NCBI GenBank assembly: GCA_003343685.1
Contig: QAKS01000077.1
Coordinates: forward strand, 1-7,365
Length of the DNA stretch: 7,365 nt
DNA from: Clostridiales bacterium
GTDB lineage: Bacteria > Bacillota > Clostridia > Christensenellales > Christensenellaceae
Direction: 5' to 3'
The stretch's first letter is position 1. The number at the start of each line of letters is the position of its first letter. A program made the position numbers and the translations under genes. The notes under the pieces are model-generated. The model was not told the DNA's origin, ran no database searches, and saw nothing but the letters and a program-made list of their open reading frames with translations. Below are positions 4,636 through 7,365 of the stretch, piece by piece.

Positions 4636-7155
4636 TCAGGATGTCAGCATTGTTCCCTCTGTCGGGTTTGTACTCTCCGTCGCTTCTTCGTCGCTCTTTT
4701 TCGTATCAAAATAGTACTGAAGAATTGCCTTTGCCGTCGGAAATGCCTTTACATTGTCGGAATATCCGTTCGGCAGGAAAATGACGAGTGCAATCTCCGG
4801 ATCTTCTCTCGGTGCAAACATGGCCAGCCATACATTATCCTCCAGATCAATGGACGATACAGGACCCGTTCCTGTTTTACCTGCGATCTGGTCTTTGTAT
4901 TCAAAATCCGCAAAAGCTTTTCCCGCAGTACCGCCGTCCTCGCCCGATACCACCTGCTCCATGCCCTTCTTGATCGCCGTCGTCACATCCTCAGGCAATT
5001 CCAGATCCTGAATCACCGTTGTCCCAACTTCTTTTACGACATTTCCTTCCGAATCAGTAATTTTGCTGATCAGATGAGGCTCAAGAACTTTACCCCCGTT
5101 CACCAGCGCGCAGATATATCTGCATACCGCTATAGGCGTCAGCTGCGTAATAGACGTGCCGATTCCCGAGGTCACCGTCTCAAGGTCTGTCCAGACCAGT
5201 TCACGGGCAATATCGCCTATCTCCTGATACCAAGTCAGCCCCGTCTCCCCTCGGGTGGACAGTGACACTCTCACCGGAATATCCAGTTCTTCACTCAAAA
5301 CCGTTCTGACCTCACGTCCATGATCCAGCTGTCCGTCACCATACAGCTCCACAATTCTTTCGCAGGCCGTGTCCAGTTGCTTCTCCGAATACTCGACATC
5401 CCGCTCTTCACCATAGCTCCTCAGCTTTGACTTGAGCGCATTAAAGACGATCTGCGGCTTATAGGTCGTCTGGTTGTCTATCGCCTTGGAGTTATCATAC
5501 AGATTCTGCTGGTTTCCAACAAAACCCGTAGCCTCTCCTGTTACCTCAATATTCGTTTTTGAGGTGACGCCAAAGTTATCTGCCCATTCATTCAGCTTGG
5601 TAATTCCCAGCTTGGATGCCACCGTATAAAAGAAATAGTTGCAGCTGTTTTTAATCGCCACAGTAACATTCTGATTCGGTCCGTGCTGATTATAATAGGG
5701 CTTGACCCAGCATGTCGGCGCACGGCCGGTTTCCTCAATTCCCTCCGTAAAGGGGCCTTCGTCATTAATTATCGTATTTGTCGTGATTTCCCCCTCCATG
5801 AGGCCGGCAACAGCCGTAATCATCTTGAATACCGATCCGGGTGTCGATCTGGAGGATACTGCATTGTTAAACAGTGGGCTTCCCGCGTCCTCGTCGGTCA
5901 GCGCAGCATAATCCTCTTCGCTTATGCCGCCTACAAACAAATTCAAATCAAAGGACGGATAACTGGAAATGGCTTTCACCGCTCCTGTTTTAACATCCAT
6001 CACAATTGCGGCCCCTGACGTAATAAAGTCTATTTCTTTTTTCGTCCGTTCGGCCAGCTTCTCGTCGTATCCTTTTTTTGTCGGAGTCGATTCTTTCCCT
6101 TCCTCATATTGGCGCTCCTGATCAGCTCTGGCTTCTTTGACATTCTCCTCCAGCGCCTGTTCCACCACCTGTTGGAGTTTAAGATCCAAATTCAGCTGAA
6201 CATTGTCTCCATTTTTGGCCGCAATGTAGGAAACCTGGCCCGTCACCGTACCGTTTTCGTCCAGTTCCAGCACCTTCTGACCCTGTTTTTCCTTGCTGGA
6301 GGCGGTGAGATATTCCTCCATTGTTGCCTCAATGCCGGTTTTTCCTATAAAATCTCCGGCATCATAGCCCTCTTGGTCTATGTACTTCTCAATCTCATTG
6401 TCTGAGACAATGCTGCCCAAATATCCTATTGTATGCGCCGCCGTACTCTGTTTGGGATACACACGCACCGTGCTCTCTTCGACATCCATACCTGTCAGCT
6501 CATTTTGCTTCGTAGTAATTTCCGAAACCGTGTTAAAATCCACGTCATATGCAATCGTAACCGGCACATAGGAATAGCTGTTTTGAATCTCCTGCCAGAC
6601 AGACAGAATTTTAAGAGCCGTGTTATAGCTCACATCCTCCGAAATGCGGTATTTCGATCTGAGTTCGTAATACACCTCTTCGGCCGATTTTGTGCTGTCA
6701 CTGACCTGCATATTATTACAGAATCTTTCAATCCTTTTTTTCTGGGCCGTCTCCGAAAGCCCCGTAACGTCATAATAATAGCTTCCATCACCGTCGCGGC
6801 GTATCAAGAAGGTATCTATTACATTTCCGCCGTTGCTCTCTACCAAATTGATCGTTTTTTTAATTATTTCAGTATAATGTGCCCTGTCGCTTGATGCACT
6901 TTTAGAGGGGTCCTTGTAAAAGGTTACGTTATAGCTGTTCACATCATACGCCAGCAATATCCCGTTTGCATCCATAATGGAGCCTCTTGCCCCCGAAAAT
7001 GAAACGGTTTTCTGGTTGGTCTTTTCAACCTGTGTTTCCATCTGCTCTTCTTCGACACTTGTAATAAGCACATTAAGCTGTATTGCAAGCGTCACAAAAA
7101 TCAATCCGGCCACAATAAAAAAAGTAATATATCTTGCCTTAAATTTCTGAAACAA
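4636..7155 (-). CDS. mrdA: Penicillin-binding protein 2, class B transpeptidase of the elongasome
   Basis: PBP2 cross-links peptidoglycan during cylinder elongation together with RodA. The 839-residue protein has a short cytoplasmic tail, a membrane anchor (about residues 10-32) and an extracellular part. A class B pedestal/dimerisation region covers about 50-320, with GARGSIMDANGILLA (55-69) and GKTGIEATMEEYL (271-283). The transpeptidase domain covers about 375-815, with SVFK (catalytic Ser441, Lys444), SCN (Ser504, Asn506) and KTG (760-762). A charged segment at 338-375 and a long insert at about 555-650 add to the size; the Ser504-Lys760 distance is about 100 residues greater than in E. 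coli PBP2. The acidic/Thr-rich tail (820-839) looks disordered. The start is TTG at 7155: a stop lies 15 bases upstream in frame, the next Met (39) falls after the membrane anchor, and AAGGAGG is 5 bases upstream. It follows mreD by 15 bases and precedes minC by 88. Confidence 0.95.
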   Translation of the reverse strand: MFQKFKARYITFFIVAGLIFVTLAIQLNVLITSVEEEQMETQVEKTNQKTVSFSGARGSIMDANGILLAYDVNSYNVTFYKDPSKSASSDRAHYTEIIKKTINLVESNGGNVIDTFLIRRDGDGSYYYDVTGLSETAQKKRIERFCNNMQVSDSTKSAEEVYYELRSKYRISEDVSYNTALKILSVWQEIQNSYSYVPVTIAYDVDFNTVSEITTKQNELTGMDVEESTVRVYPKQSTAAHTIGYLGSIVSDNEIEKYIDQEGYDAGDFIGKTGIEATMEEYLTASSKEKQGQKVLELDENGTVTGQVSYIAAKNGDNVQLNLDLKLQQVVEQALEENVKEARADQERQYEEGKESTPTKKGYDEKLAERTKKEIDFITSGAAIVMDVKTGAVKAISSYPSFDLNLFVGGISEEDYAALTDEDAGSPLFNNAVSSRSTPGSVFKMITAVAGLMEGEITTNTIINDEGPFTEGIEETGRAPTCWVKPYYNQHGPNQNVTVAIKNSCNYFFYTVASKLGITKLNEWADNFGVTSKTNIEVTGEATGFVGNQQNLYDNSKAIDNQTTYKPQIVFNALKSKLRSYGEERDVEYSEKQLDTACERIVELYGDGQLDHGREVRTVLSEELDIPVRVSLSTRGETGLTWYQEIGDIARELVWTDLETVTSGIGTSITQLTPIAVCRYICALVNGGKVLEPHLISKITDSEGNVVKEVGTTVIQDLELPEDVTTAIKKGMEQVVSGEDGGTAGKAFADFEYKDQIAGKTGTGPVSSIDLEDNVWLAMFAPREDPEIALVIFLPNGYSDNVKAFPTAKAILQYYFDTKKSDEEATESTNPTEGTMLTS

Positions 7156-7160
7156 AACTT

Positions 7161-7167
7161 CCTCCTT
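7161..7167 (-). promoter_or_regulatory. Strong ribosome binding site fixing the TTG start of mrdA
   Basis: The minus strand reads AAGGAGG here, a near-perfect complement to the 16S rRNA 3' end. It is followed by a 5-base spacer (AAGTT) and the TTG start at 7155-7153. The strong site probably offsets the weak start codon. Confidence 0.85.
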
Positions 7168-7170
7168 ACG

Positions 7171-7365
7171 TTAAAAAACGTCAGGCGCTCCGGGCGCTTG
7201 AAGCGGCCTCATAAACGGCTTTTTGTAAAGCGGAACCATTCCGCAGTAAATTGCAAACGTAATCGCTGCGGCAACGGGCAGTCCGGGCAGCAGCGAGGTC
7301 AGAACGATATGGCCAAAATTATAAGTATATCCCATAAAGACGGTAAACAGGCTTAACAGCAGCTC
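7171..7365 (-). CDS. mreD: Rod shape-determining protein MreD, C-terminal part (cut by window edge)
   Basis: The minus-strand frame is open from the right edge and ends in TAA at 7173-7171, giving the last 64 residues. They are hydrophobic with two likely membrane segments: ELLLSLFTVFMGYTYNFG at the edge, and SLLPGLPVAAAITFAIYCGM. A short polar tail, YKKPFMRPLQAPGAPDVF, follows. MreD is a polytopic membrane protein that links MreBC to the PBP2-RodA wall synthase. The fragment alone is not diagnostic. Its position directly before mrdA in an mre-mrdA-min-rodA cluster, its membrane character and its ending shortly before the PBP2 start make MreD by far the best call. The mrdA ribosome binding site starts just after its stop codon, so the two genes are probably in one transcript. 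No mreD start, mreC or mreB is in the window. Confidence 0.8.
   Translation of the reverse strand, partial: ELLLSLFTVFMGYTYNFGHIVLTSLLPGLPVAAAITFAIYCGMVPLYKKPFMRPLQAPGAPDVF

Noticed and set aside
4324..5265. Plus-strand open frame of 313 codons opposite minC and the 3' part of mrdA
   Set aside because: It crosses the minC promoter region and two certain genes on the other strand, and its product is rich in Arg, Ser and Cys with no recognisable domain. It is an antisense shadow.
7168..7181. Short inverted repeat ACGTT-TTTT-AACGT at the mreD stop
   Set aside because: Only five AT-leaning base pairs around a 4-base loop. It is too weak for a terminator and lies just upstream of a strong ribosome binding site that must be transcribed.
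1..7365. Mobile elements, CRISPR arrays, tRNA or rRNA genes, or a new defence or biosynthetic system
   Set aside because: The window is filled with conserved housekeeping genes in a known clostridial order. I saw no direct repeat arrays, transposase motifs, RNA gene signatures or foreign-looking block.

Overview
The window is almost entirely a minus-strand cell-shape and division gene cluster. In transcription order, from the right edge to the left, it holds: the 3' end of mreD, a class B penicillin-binding protein 2 (mrdA), minC, minD, minE, rodA, a NifS/IscS-type cysteine desulfurase, and a 47-residue small membrane protein. Seven of the eight genes are complete. No intergenic gap exceeds about 95 bases, and no real gene is seen on the plus strand. 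There are no tRNA or rRNA genes, CRISPR arrays, insertion sequences or other signs of mobility.

The order mreD-mrdA-minCDE-rodA, the AGGAGG-type ribosome binding sites, the sigma-A-like promoters and the use of GTG and TTG starts all point to a low-to-moderate GC anaerobic Firmicute of the class Clostridia. The genus cannot be named from this sequence.

Region by region (minus strand): 7365-7171 is the MreD C-terminus. 7155-4636 is PBP2, with a TTG start set by a strong Shine-Dalgarno site. 4623-4595 is the best promoter in the window (TTGCAT-17-TATAAT), which lets minCDE and downstream genes be transcribed separately from mre/mrdA. 4547-2642 is minC-minD-minE, tightly spaced. The minE-rodA gap holds a perfect TATAAT with a poor -35. 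2546-1380 is rodA, ending inside a perfect 7-bp hairpin. 1355-234 is the cysteine desulfurase, whose real start is probably three codons inside the longest reading frame. A 20-bp near-continuous palindrome overlaps its stop codon and is followed by the small YtxH-like gene.

Functionally, MreD, PBP2 and RodA belong to the elongasome: RodA polymerises glycan from lipid II and PBP2 cross-links it along the cylinder wall. MinC, MinD and MinE place the division site at midcell. The cluster therefore joins elongation and septum positioning. The cysteine desulfurase supplies sulfane sulfur for Fe-S clusters or thiolated tRNA/thiamine and has no obvious mechanistic link to the rest.

I see no wholly new system. 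The points most worth a second look are a roughly 100-residue insertion in the PBP2 transpeptidase domain, a long Arg/Glu-rich linker in MinC, the palindrome after the desulfurase gene, and several candidate regulatory structures at gene junctions.
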